From: Bacteroidota bacterium
GTDB taxonomy: Bacteria > Bacteroidota > Bacteroidia > UKL13-3
Direction of reading: 5' to 3'
NCBI GenBank assembly: GCA_027484685.1
Contig: JAIXSO010000040.1
Location: forward strand, 62,001 to 126,000
DNA: 64,000 nt
A model generated the notes under the pieces. That model was not told the DNA's origin. It saw only the letters and a list, made by a program, of their open reading frames with translations, and made no database searches. This document shows, one piece after another, positions 51,861 to 59,798 of this stretch. Both the position numbers and the translations under genes were made by a program. Position 1 is the stretch's first letter; each line of letters begins with the position of its first letter.

Positions 51861-51938
51861 ATTGCATGCGTCCTCGCCTGCAATTATTAGCTTTATTTAA
51901 ATATATTGATTTTGGCAAGGAGGCCGACAACAGATAAG
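51861..51938. repeat. Family A composite, copy A7
   Basis: Long form with ATTGCATGCGTCCTCGCCTG and ATATATTGATTTTGGCAAGG. It ends 12 bp before the stop of the next gene. Confidence 0.75.
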
Positions 51939-51949
51939 AAGGAATTAAT

Positions 51950-52213
51950 TCACCAATTTATTTTATGATTAGGAGAACAATAGTCGTATAATCTATTGCC
52001 AATTTCCATAACTACTTCATCTTGCCAATCACTTAATGGCATTTGACATATTTGCGAAATTGCATTTTTTACAGCATCTTTTGATAAACCCAATTCTTTA
52101 AATTTATAAATAATAGACACTAATCCATCATAACATAAATGAAAGTTTTCTTTATTTACATACTCTAAATAAATAATCACTTCGTTTTTAAATTCTAATT
52201 CTAAGCTATCCAT
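51950..52213 (-). CDS. Small protein of unknown function, possible paralogue of the next gene
   Basis: 87 residues, soluble, helical. It ends EIGNRLYDYCSPNHKINW, which parallels LADYVYGWCVPPKRIW at the end of the 78-residue protein at 52248-52484; both have a mid segment of the form GxxxxxA(K/I). The two genes are 34 bp apart on the same strand and are likely diverged copies. Paired short paralogues of this sort occur among immunity genes of polymorphic toxins, but no toxin is nearby. Confidence 0.65.
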   Translation of the reverse strand: MDSLELEFKNEVIIYLEYVNKENFHLCYDGLVSIIYKFKELGLSKDAVKNAISQICQMPLSDWQDEVVMEIGNRLYDYCSPNHKINW

Positions 52214-52247
52214 ATTTATTAACTATTTTTCTTACTTTAATTACCAA

Positions 52248-52484
52248 TTACCAAATTCTTTTTGGAGGGACACACCAACCATATACATAGTCTGCCAAAT
52301 CCAAAATAGTATCATGTTTTATTTCATCTTCTTTGTAAAGTTCCATTAGTTCATCTAATATCTTTTTGGCCTCACCTTGGGTTCCCCCATTTTCTTTAAA
52401 TTCAATAAATATTAGCCTTAATTCTAACGTTCCTTTCAATAACAATTGTTGTTCTATCTGCTCTTTAATTTTTGTCTTTTCCAT
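52248..52484 (-). CDS. Small protein of unknown function, possible paralogue of the previous gene
   Basis: 78 residues, soluble (MEKTKIKEQIEQQLLLKGTL, then ELRLIFIEFKENGGTQGEAK, KILDELMELYKEDEIKHD). The terminal DLADYVYGWCVPPKRIW is the recognisable part shared with its neighbour. No known function. Confidence 0.65.
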   Translation of the reverse strand: MEKTKIKEQIEQQLLLKGTLELRLIFIEFKENGGTQGEAKKILDELMELYKEDEIKHDTILDLADYVYGWCVPPKRIW

Positions 52485-52575
52485 ATTCGCTATAATTATA
52501 GTTTTTTACATCTGCTTAAGGAAAGGGACAAAACCATTTAACAAAAGGTATCATGTTCTTTTGCCTAACCAGTAA

Positions 52576-52974
52576 TTATTGCTCAACTTTACCTAAAATC
52601 CAATTTGTTTTTTCTCTATTTCTAACAATTGTTATTGAATAATCCAATTTGGATTTATAAATAGAATCTCCAATTTTTAAAAAATAGGATAATGTGTTGG
52701 GACTATACTTTAATGACCTCGTATAAGGTAGAGAATAAGTTAATGAATCATTGAATAATTCAACATAAGTATGGCTTTTCTCTGTATGCACATATTTAAT
52801 ACGTCCCTTTATTTCTAGCATATAAGTCTCCTCCTTTTCCTCTTTTTCATAATCTTGGTATGATTTCCTCCGAAAAAAATAATTATTTATTCTAATCAAT
52901 AATAAATAGCCTATAATTATTAATATCAGGATAGTCACATTTTTTTTGTTGAAGAAATTACGGTTTATATCCAT
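52576..52974 (-). CDS. Small single-anchor membrane protein, unknown
   Basis: 132 residues. One N-terminal membrane helix (NVTILILIIIGYLLLIRI) then a charged KEEKEETYM linker and a beta-rich domain (LEIKGRIKYVHTEKSHTYVE; FLKIGDSIYKSKLDYSITIV). It lies just upstream of repeat C3 in the plus direction. No family recognised. Confidence 0.6.
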   Translation of the reverse strand: MDINRNFFNKKNVTILILIIIGYLLLIRINNYFFRRKSYQDYEKEEKEETYMLEIKGRIKYVHTEKSHTYVELFNDSLTYSLPYTRSLKYSPNTLSYFLKIGDSIYKSKLDYSITIVRNREKTNWILGKVEQ

Positions 52975-53030
52975 TTTTATATCAAATTCAAATATACCTT
53001 TTTGCTTTATTACTTAAATAAAAACACAAA

Positions 53031-53210
53031 TTTTTATAATTACTAATCCCGTAGGGATTTACTTATGGTAGCAAAGAATTAACCCACCAATTAAGCCCTG
53101 TAAGGGCGGTCTTATTTTTTCAATTATACAAATAAGCTCGTCCCTATGGGACTTAACAAAAAATGCCTTTAATTTACTACCATAAGTTCGCCTCTACGAG
53201 GCTAATAATG
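53031..53210 (+). repeat. Family C element, copy C3
   Basis: Close copy of C2, including the leading AAATTTTTATAATTACTAAT. Arms ACTTATGGTAG (53061-53071) / CTACCATAAGT (53177-53187). Fills most of the 295-bp gap here. Confidence 0.85.
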
Positions 53211-53269
53211 AATATTGACGTGTAATTAGCCATTTACAAACCTAACTATTTACAAATATGAAAAAGAGG

Positions 53270-53989
53270 TTAGTTCTTGAATTTATTAAACTCAAAAATT
53301 AAAGGTAATCTAAATTTAAAGTTCTTTCGCCTATTCATATTTTGAGTAATATAATTTTCAGGATTTGGTTTACAAGTAGTGCATGGCATAAAATAATATA
53401 AATCTCCTGCCAATGGGGTGGTTTTGCCTTTATAAACCTTTTCTATTTCTTGTAATGTTGAATCGTTAAGTATCTTATACCTCACCTCCACTACTTTCCA
53501 TACTAAAATTGCAGGCAAAGGAAATGGTGAATCCCAATGATGCTTGAAGGTTTGTACTTTTAGCGTATCGTTAGAAATAGCATAACAGCCCCAACCATAA
53601 CTTTGCTTAGCTAAATCTTTTGAATAACTGGTATCTATTGGATTTAAAATGAGTGTATCCTTAATACCAGAATTGTTATAAAATAAACCCTTGTTATAAT
53701 AAGTACCATTTTTATAAAGTGTAAAACCAAAATATTCGGTTATTGCTATGCTATCACCTATCAATTTAAAATCACTTGATTCAATTCTATAATAAATGGT
53801 ATCTGTTGAAGATTCCATTTTAAATTTATAATTATATTTATTTATAAAATAACCATTGGTTTTAATAACCAAAGTATCAAAACTGCTATTGTAATAGCTC
53901 ATTTCTTTATAATTATGAATAATAATGCAGCCTTGAAAAAATACTACAAATACTACACAAAGCAGAAAATATTTTAGCTTATTAAACAT
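53270..53989 (-). CDS. Lipoprotein of unknown function
   Basis: 239 residues from the ATG ending at 53989; an ATG four codons earlier adds MCKQ only. Signal MFNKLKYFLLCVVFVVFFQGC has a lipobox with Cys21. The mature part is beta-rich and ends in a basic tail (NMNRRKNFKFRLPLIFEF), with a CTTC motif near residue 210 (YFMPCTTCKPNPENY). No family recognised. Confidence 0.7.
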   Translation of the reverse strand: MFNKLKYFLLCVVFVVFFQGCIIIHNYKEMSYYNSSFDTLVIKTNGYFINKYNYKFKMESSTDTIYYRIESSDFKLIGDSIAITEYFGFTLYKNGTYYNKGLFYNNSGIKDTLILNPIDTSYSKDLAKQSYGWGCYAISNDTLKVQTFKHHWDSPFPLPAILVWKVVEVRYKILNDSTLQEIEKVYKGKTTPLAGDLYYFMPCTTCKPNPENYITQNMNRRKNFKFRLPLIFEFNKFKN

Positions 53990-54158
53990 CTGTTTACACA
54001 TAATATCTTCTCAAACTTAAATTATTATTTTAAATATGTTTATTCAATCAACACAAATTTTTGCATTTAAACTTCCACCTACCAAACATTTGGTTTTTTA
54101 TTACGTGAATTTATTTTTAAAAAAATGACACTTTTTTAGATTAAATGTTTTTAAACTG

Positions 54159-54189
54159 TTTGAAATTCAGCACACTAAATGTATGTTTG
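54159..54189 (+). promoter_or_regulatory. Bacteroidota-type promoter
   Basis: TTTG at 54159-54162, 19-nt spacer, perfect TATGTTTG at 54182-54189. It precedes the small membrane-protein gene by about 46 bp and is the best consensus promoter in the window. Confidence 0.65.
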
Positions 54190-54235
54190 TTAAAAGTCAT
54201 ATTTTCAACCATCAACCCTTTTAAACCGAAAACCT

Positions 54236-54484
54236 ATGGAAAACTTAGACACTGACATGTTAGAAAACAACTTAGAAATGAATTTAGAAAATAAAACAGC
54301 TAGAGAAGCAAGAACTCAAAAAGGGTTTAAGTTATTGGCCATTGGAGCTGTTATTTTGTTTTTAGGATGTATAACCAATTTAACCATGCCCATCTCTAAC
54401 GAGTATTATCATTTTATACTTTATGGTATAACCAGTATTGGTGCAGCTATGGTTGTTTGGGGTTTATACCTAATTATGGAATAA
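54236..54484 (+). CDS. Small two-helix membrane protein
   Basis: 82 residues: an acidic, Asn-rich N-terminus (residues 1-30, MENLDTDMLENNLEMNLENK), then two membrane helices (FKLLAIGAVILFLGCITNL; FILYGITSIGAAMVVWGLYLI). No family recognised. It has its own strong promoter at 54159-54189 and lies about 105 bp before mrdA, same strand. The strong promoter suggests good expression. Confidence 0.7.
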   Translation: MENLDTDMLENNLEMNLENKTAREARTQKGFKLLAIGAVILFLGCITNLTMPISNEYYHFILYGITSIGAAMVVWGLYLIME

Positions 54485-54562
54485 TTGGTTTATTAAACCA
54501 AATGTTAACTAATTTATAAAAAATATTTTTAGCCAATATGCAATAAGCAATTTTTTAGATAT

Positions 54563-54570
54563 TACATTTG
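54563..54570 (+). promoter_or_regulatory. Candidate -7 box for mrdA-rodA
   Basis: TACATTTG matches TAnnTTTG, 21 bp before the mrdA start. No good -33 element is found at the usual distance, so this is tentative. Confidence 0.35.
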
Positions 54571-54590
54571 CGTTGAGTTGAACAAGCTAA

Positions 54591-56456
54591 ATGGAAAGTC
54601 AAATTAAGCAAAAAATTTTATTAGGAGTATTTATTTTTATAGCATTTGTTTATGTTATCAGATTGCTTACTCTTCAAATATTTGACGATAGCTACATACG
54701 TTCAGCCCAAAATAATGTATTGCAAGAGCAAACCATTTACCCTGCCCGCGGTTTGCTTATGGATAGAAATAACGATTTGTTGGTTTACAACGATAATATT
54801 TACGATTTATTTGTTACTCCAGAACAAGTTAAAAACCTTGATACCAATGCCTTTTGCGAAGTAATAGGCATTACCAAACAAGAGTTTATTGATAGATTTG
54901 AAAAAATAAAACGACAAAAAGGTTACGCCATTTACAGACCTTCGGTTTTCGAAAAACAATTGACCATGGCTACTTACGCTCGTTTTCAAGAAATGCTTTT
55001 CGATTTTCAAGGTTTTGATGTAGTAGTTAGAACCGATAGAAAATACAAATACAAAAATGCAGCTCATATAATGGGTTACATTGGCGAGGTTACCGAAAAA
55101 ATGATTGAAAACTCAAACGGTTATTACCGCATGGGCGATTTTATTGGAATTAGTGGCGTGGAGCGTACTTATGAAAAAGAACTAGGTGGCGTAAAAGGTG
55201 TAAGATATGTTTTGGTTGATAGCAAAAGCCGCGCCCAAGGCCGTTATAAAGATGGTGAATTTGATACTGTAGCCGTAGCAGGTAAAAAAATAAATTTAAC
55301 CATTGACCAAAAACTGCAAGAGTTAGGCGAACAATTGATGCAGAATAAAATTGGAAGTATTGTAGCCATTGAACCCAGCACAGGCGAAATTCTTTCTATG
55401 GTAAGCAGCCCCACTTACGATCCAAACTTATTTGTTGGCCGAGATAGAGGAAATCATTACATGGAGCTTTTACGCGATCCAAGTAAACCATTGTTTAACA
55501 GACCAATAGCCGCACCATATCCTCCAGGTTCTATTTTTAAAGTAATTATGAGCTTAATAGGTCAGCAGGAACAAGTTCTTTATCCAAACACTGCTTATGG
55601 CTGTTATGGTGGATTTAATTCAGGTGGATTGCATGTAGGTTGTCATCCGCATGGCTCGCCTTTACCATTGCAAGGAGCCATAGCTGTTAGTTGTAACGCC
55701 TATTTTTGCCATGTTTATAGAACTGTAGTAAATAACCCTAAATACCGCAGAGTAGAAGATGCCTATAATAAACTTTACGACCATTTGGCAAGTTTTGGAA
55801 TGGGCCGAAAATTAGGAGTAGATTTATATGGCGAAGGAACAGGATTTGTACCAAAAGCTACTTATTACGATAAAATTTATGGTCGAAATCATTGGCAAGC
55901 ATTAACCACTATTTCTTTAGGAATTGGGCAAGGCGAATTAGGAATAACACCTTTACAAATGGCAAATGCTACCGCATTGGTAGCTAACCGAGGGTACTAT
56001 ATTACACCTCATATTGTAAAAAGCATTGAAGGTAAAAAAAATCCAAATCCTGAATACAATGTAAAACATTGGTGCACGGTTGATACCAGTTATTTTCCGG
56101 TGGTAATAAATGGAATGGAAGATGTGGTAAATCACGGAACAGCATACATAGCTAAAATTCCAGGAATAGCCATTTGTGGTAAAACAGGAACAGCTCAAAA
56201 TCCACATGGAAAAGACCACAGTATTTTCTTTGCCTTTGCACCAAAAGATAATCCTAAAATTGCCATAGCGGTAGTAGTAGAAAATGCAGGTTTTGGAGCC
56301 ACTTGGGCTGCCCCAATAGCCAGCTTAATGATAGAACAATATTTAACCAAAAAACATGATACGCGCCCTTATTTGGTGGAACGTATGATGAAAGGAAATT
56401 TAACACACAAACCAATTTTAAATGACTCAACAGCAACCAAAACCGGCAAGCATTGA
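54591..56456 (+). CDS. mrdA: Penicillin-binding protein 2, elongation-specific transpeptidase
   Basis: 621 residues. An N-terminal membrane anchor (ILLGVFIFIAFVYVIRLLTL) precedes the PBP dimerisation domain (YPARGLLMDRNNDLLVYND) and the transpeptidase domain. The active-site motifs are SIFK (Ser near residue 315, in PYPPGSIFKVIM), SCN near residue 367 (AVSCNAYF), and KTG near residue 530 (GKTGTAQNPHGKDH). The protein crosslinks peptidoglycan during lateral wall growth and works with RodA. Its last 35 bp overlap the rodA frame, so the pair is translationally coupled. Confident assignment by motifs and by the following rodA gene. Confidence 0.95.
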   Translation: MESQIKQKILLGVFIFIAFVYVIRLLTLQIFDDSYIRSAQNNVLQEQTIYPARGLLMDRNNDLLVYNDNIYDLFVTPEQVKNLDTNAFCEVIGITKQEFIDRFEKIKRQKGYAIYRPSVFEKQLTMATYARFQEMLFDFQGFDVVVRTDRKYKYKNAAHIMGYIGEVTEKMIENSNGYYRMGDFIGISGVERTYEKELGGVKGVRYVLVDSKSRAQGRYKDGEFDTVAVAGKKINLTIDQKLQELGEQLMQNKIGSIVAIEPSTGEILSMVSSPTYDPNLFVGRDRGNHYMELLRDPSKPLFNRPIAAPYPPGSIFKVIMSLIGQQEQVLYPNTAYGCYGGFNSGGLHVGCHPHGSPLPLQGAIAVSCNAYFCHVYRTVVNNPKYRRVEDAYNKLYDHLASFGMGRKLGVDLYGEGTGFVPKATYYDKIYGRNHWQALTTISLGIGQGELGITPLQMANATALVANRGYYITPHIVKSIEGKKNPNPEYNVKHWCTVDTSYFPVVINGMEDVVNHGTAYIAKIPGIAICGKTGTAQNPHGKDHSIFFAFAPKDNPKIAIAVVVENAGFGATWAAPIASLMIEQYLTKKHDTRPYLVERMMKGNLTHKPILNDSTATKTGKH

Positions 56457-57693
56457 TTGGCTTGTACTAACGCTTTATTGCGTTTTTGTAATAGCCGGTT
56501 TGCTTTGCATTTACGCATCGGTGTACTCTGAAACCAATCCTGATATTTACGATATGGACAAAAACTATGGCAAGCAATTGTTATGGATTGTGGTATCGGC
56601 ATTTTTAGGGCTGCTTATTTTATTGGTTGATGAAAAACTTTTTTATGCGTTTGCCTATGGGTTTTATGGCATTACCATCCTCATGCTTTTGGCTACTTTT
56701 GCAATAGGTGCCGAAATTAAAGGAAGTAGCAGTTGGATTAGAATTGGAAGTTTTCAAATTCAGCCGGCAGAGTTTGCCAAATTTGGAACTGCATTGGCTT
56801 TGGCCAAATACCTCAGTGGTTATAATATTGATTTTAAAAACTGGAAAGTAAAAGCCATTTCAATGGCCATTATTGCTTTACCCATGGCCATTATTTTATT
56901 ACAAAACGAAACTGGCTCCGCATTGGTATTTGCTTCATTTTCGTTGGTTTTGTATCGCGAAGGCTTACCTGGTTGGCTTTTGGTAGTAGGTGTTTTATTG
57001 GCAGTTTTAGGAGTAATGGCTTTGCTGATAAAGCCATTGTATATTATTATTGGATTGGCGGTAATTGCCATTGCTTTTTTGGCCTTGGTGAGGCGCACAC
57101 AATTACTTGTTTTTCTTACAACTGGAATAGTAATTTTTGCAAGTGCTTATGTAAGCAGTATTGATTATGTTTTTGAAAATGTAATGCAAGCCCATCAACG
57201 TACTAGGATAAATGTACTTTTAGGCAAAGAGGTAGATTTAAAAGGTGCAGGTTATAATGTACAACAATCGCTAATAGCCATTGGCTCCGGAGGACCCTTT
57301 GGAAAAGGATTTTTAGAAGGAACTCAAAATAAATTTAGGTTTGTTCCCGAACAAAGTACCGATTTTATTTTTTGTACCATTGGCGAAGAATTTGGGTTTT
57401 TCGGCTCGCTTACATTTATATCGCTTTACATGCTTTTTTTATGGCGATTAATGGTAATGGCCGAAAGGCAACGCAATAAGTTTAACCGAATTTATGGTTA
57501 TAGCTTGGTTTCAATCTTATTTTTTCATTTCCTAATCAATATTGGAATGACTTTAGGACTGATGCCTGTTATAGGTATTCCACTACCCTTTTTTAGTTAT
57601 GGCGGTTCAGCATTATTAAGCTTTACCATTTTATTATTTATATTTATTAGGCTTGATGCAAACCGGGTAAACGAACTAAAAAGTTTTGAATAA
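56422..57693 (+). CDS. rodA: Rod shape-determining SEDS glycosyltransferase RodA
   Basis: 423 residues, about ten membrane helices. The SEDS signatures are visible: IQPAEFAKFGTALALAKYLS near residue 112, LLQNETGSALVFASFSLVLY near 155, and the C-terminal GIPLPFFSYGGSALLSFTIL near 390. RodA polymerises glycan strands from lipid II in the elongation complex and needs PBP2 as partner, encoded just upstream with a 35-bp overlap. An insertion of extra membrane sequence (residues about 185-235) is longer than in the E. coli protein, as in other Bacteroidota. Convergent with the gene at 57701 with 7 bp between the stops. Confidence 0.95.
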   Translation: MTQQQPKPASIDWLVLTLYCVFVIAGLLCIYASVYSETNPDIYDMDKNYGKQLLWIVVSAFLGLLILLVDEKLFYAFAYGFYGITILMLLATFAIGAEIKGSSSWIRIGSFQIQPAEFAKFGTALALAKYLSGYNIDFKNWKVKAISMAIIALPMAIILLQNETGSALVFASFSLVLYREGLPGWLLVVGVLLAVLGVMALLIKPLYIIIGLAVIAIAFLALVRRTQLLVFLTTGIVIFASAYVSSIDYVFENVMQAHQRTRINVLLGKEVDLKGAGYNVQQSLIAIGSGGPFGKGFLEGTQNKFRFVPEQSTDFIFCTIGEEFGFFGSLTFISLYMLFLWRLMVMAERQRNKFNRIYGYSLVSILFFHFLINIGMTLGLMPVIGIPLPFFSYGGSALLSFTILLFIFIRLDANRVNELKSFE

Positions 57694-57700
57694 CAACATG

Positions 57701-58741
57701 TTAATCAAAAACTACTTTGGCAATTTTACCTTTACTTCCTGCTAGAAAAATTACTTTTCCTTGTTTGGCTTTTTTTACCACGTTAAAGCTTTGTTTGCTT
57801 AATTGCTCCCACAGTTTGTTTTTGTAATTAAATACATCAACTCCATTGGTGCCGCAGGCAATAAAAATATTTGGAGCCACCTTTTCAATGCACGACCTAT
57901 AACCTGAAGGCTTAGTACCAATTTCTTCGTAAATGGCGTTTACGCCTATTTCTTCAAAATTTTTATAACAAACACTGTCTTTTAAAAAATCGCCACCCAC
58001 TGCAAAAAACGATTTATTATGCCTAACCAATGAAAATGCACCTTTAGAAGTTGCACCTTGCTGAATATTAAGTCCTGAGCGAACTGACCTGCTATAAGGC
58101 GAAGCAAAATAATAATAACTAGATGAACTGCCTCCACTTACAAAACCAAATTCGCTTTTACCCCAACACCTAATAGATGTGCCACTTGCCGCAAATACAG
58201 CCTCGCCACTCATAGCTTTAGGAGTAATATTTCTGTCCATTTGTTTCCAATTAGCACCACCATCAATGGTATGTAACAATAAAAAATGGTTTTTAATAGG
58301 GTCACCAACTATTACACCACGGGTTTTATTCCAAAAATCCATTCCATCTAAAAACACTGCCGAATCCATGTTTTTATAAACTTCTTCCCATGTATTACCG
58401 CCATCTTCGGTTTTTAAAATATAAGCTGGCGTGCCGCTGCTAATCATAATGGCTTCCTTTTCATCAAAGGCTTCTATATCTCTAAAATCACTTTTTGTGT
58501 AATCAGGCAATTGCGTAAAAACAAAAGTTTTACCGCCATCCACACTTTTAGCAAAAGTACCTTTGCTGCCACTAACCCAAATTATTGAATCGTTTACCAC
58601 ACTCAAACCCCTAAACGATGTTTTATTGAGATCGACCCCATTGCCTAAATTAAAGGTATTACTATCAAGCAATTGCACTGAATATTGAGCAGTTAACTTT
58701 TGACCTAATAACCATAATAGCCCCACCGCAAACACTTTCAT
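57701..58741 (-). CDS. Exported BNR/YCF48-like beta-propeller protein
   Basis: 346 residues from the ATG ending at 58741 (MKVFAVGLLWLLGQKLTAQ signal). Asp-box-like repeats of a YCF48/sialidase-type propeller are visible: AKSVDGGKTFVFTQLP, LKTEDGGNTWEEVYKNM, LHTIDGGANWKQMDRNI. Such proteins fold as propellers; in Bacteroidota they are usually called oxidoreductases or photosystem-assembly-like proteins without evidence of either. A Ser/Tyr-rich insertion lies near residue 215. No partner gene identified. Confidence 0.8.
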   Translation of the reverse strand: MKVFAVGLLWLLGQKLTAQYSVQLLDSNTFNLGNGVDLNKTSFRGLSVVNDSIIWVSGSKGTFAKSVDGGKTFVFTQLPDYTKSDFRDIEAFDEKEAIMISSGTPAYILKTEDGGNTWEEVYKNMDSAVFLDGMDFWNKTRGVIVGDPIKNHFLLLHTIDGGANWKQMDRNITPKAMSGEAVFAASGTSIRCWGKSEFGFVSGGSSSSYYYFASPYSRSVRSGLNIQQGATSKGAFSLVRHNKSFFAVGGDFLKDSVCYKNFEEIGVNAIYEEIGTKPSGYRSCIEKVAPNIFIACGTNGVDVFNYKNKLWEQLSKQSFNVVKKAKQGKVIFLAGSKGKIAKVVFD

Positions 58742-58864
58742 TTTGTTCATAGTGCCAAATAAAACCCATAGTTATTAAAAGATAAAATTTTACCTGTTGA
58801 TAACCTAAAAAATCAGTTTTAATATTTATAGGAAACAGGAATGACCCAAGAAGAGACTTTTAGT

Positions 58865-59524
58865 TTAGTTTTTTAAAATTATACTTACAAATAGTATAGG
58901 AGGTAAAATTATAAATAAATGAAATAAGAACTTTACTTCAAGGTAATACCTTAACTGAATTTGCATTTTCTTTATTCTATCAATTTCTTTGTAATATTTA
59001 GGTTTTTGCAATTGAAATTTTTCAAAATCTATTGGCTCATGATTTTGATAATGAGTTAATATACTTTCATACTGGGCTGAAATATTATTACAAAATTCTA
59101 TTATTTCATCCTCGGGAGTCTCTGGCTTTAGTTTAATGGTTTTAAAGGTTCTTACTTTGTTATATAACACGCCAATTTCCAAAGAACATTGATGCATTAA
59201 GTGTGCATTTAGCCTGTAATCTTTACCGTTTTCTATTTGACCTAATACCAATATTAAAATAGAAAGAGCCACCGAAATAAAGCCAAGCAAATTATTAATA
59301 GTAGTATCGGTAGTAAAATTAAACTTATAAACTGCAAATAAACTTACTAGTATTAAATAACAAGAAACAAGCGTTAACGATAAATTAGATAATGAAGCCT
59401 GCTTATTTAGCCTTGAACTTGCATTAAACCTTGCTCCTTTTGTTGACCAAAGTTTATAGCTTAATTCCTCTACAAATGTTTTATGTAAATAATCGTCTTC
59501 GCTTTTAAATTGTTTTTCTGTCAT
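58865..59524 (-). CDS. SLATT-like three-helix membrane protein, probable defence effector
   Basis: 219 residues from the ATG ending at 59524, 5 nt past the previous stop; an upstream ATG at 59557 would overlap that gene by 29 nt. N-terminal YLHKTFVEELSYKLWSTKGA with RFNASSRLNKQASLSNLSL is the aromatic/basic run-up typical of SLATT domains, followed by two membrane helices (LTLVSCYLILVSLFAVYKF; NLLGFISVALSILILVLGQ), an LMHQCSLEIGVLYNKVRTF helix, and a third C-terminal helix (FLFHLFIILPPILFVSIIL). SLATT proteins are predicted pore-forming effectors that act with nucleotide-based or other sensors in bacterial conflict systems. Here the neighbours are a small unknown protein and an RM enzyme. Pattern is closest to the SLATT_5 group from memory. 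Confidence 0.72.
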   Translation of the reverse strand: MTEKQFKSEDDYLHKTFVEELSYKLWSTKGARFNASSRLNKQASLSNLSLTLVSCYLILVSLFAVYKFNFTTDTTINNLLGFISVALSILILVLGQIENGKDYRLNAHLMHQCSLEIGVLYNKVRTFKTIKLKPETPEDEIIEFCNNISAQYESILTHYQNHEPIDFEKFQLQKPKYYKEIDRIKKMQIQLRYYLEVKFLFHLFIILPPILFVSIILKN

Positions 59525-59528
59525 TACT

Positions 59529-59798
59529 TTAGTATTTACAATGTTCTTCAATTTCAAAATTTACATTCAAAACATCTTTGTTTTTAAACATATCATAAGT
59601 TAAAGTATAAGTTGCCAAATGTTTTGTTTTATAATCGTCTGAATAAATATCAATTAAGTAGCCATCTACAAAGTTTCCAGCCCAAAGTAATTCGTTAATA
59701 GAAATAAAGTACTTATACCATCTTCTTTCCCCTAATTTGGTTGGATTTAATTTACCCGTATTTATTGCACTTAATATTTTAGTTTGAAGTCTACTCAT
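59529..59798 (-). CDS. Unknown 89-residue protein of the defence operon
   Basis: 89 residues, soluble: MSRLQTKILSAINTGKLNPT, then KLGERRWYKYFISINELLWA, GNFVDGYLIDIYSDDYKTKH and a C-terminal NVNFEIEEHCKY. A short basic/aromatic alpha-beta domain is likely; no family recognised. It begins 8 nt inside the RM gene and ends 4 nt before the SLATT gene start, so the three are almost certainly co-translated. It might be an adaptor or sensor between the RM enzyme and the membrane protein, or a regulator. That is inference from position only. Confidence 0.65.
   Translation of the reverse strand: MSRLQTKILSAINTGKLNPTKLGERRWYKYFISINELLWAGNFVDGYLIDIYSDDYKTKHLATYTLTYDMFKNKDVLNVNFEIEEHCKY

Larger units (their letters stand above)
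51466..51949. other. 484-bp gene-free array of repeats (B3, D2, A7)
   Basis: Almost all of this gap is the compound B-D-A array, matching the one at 47420-47762 in order and spacing. A plus-strand frame of 63 codons at 51746-51937 lies inside D2-A7 and is not a gene. Confidence 0.75.

Noticed and set aside
51746-51937. Plus-strand 63-codon open frame
   Set aside because: It lies wholly in repeats D2 and A7, and its sequence is dictated by the palindromes.
43360-53210. CRISPR array
   Set aside because: The repeats are palindromes of several families at irregular distances of hundreds to thousands of bases, without unique spacers of constant length and without cas genes.
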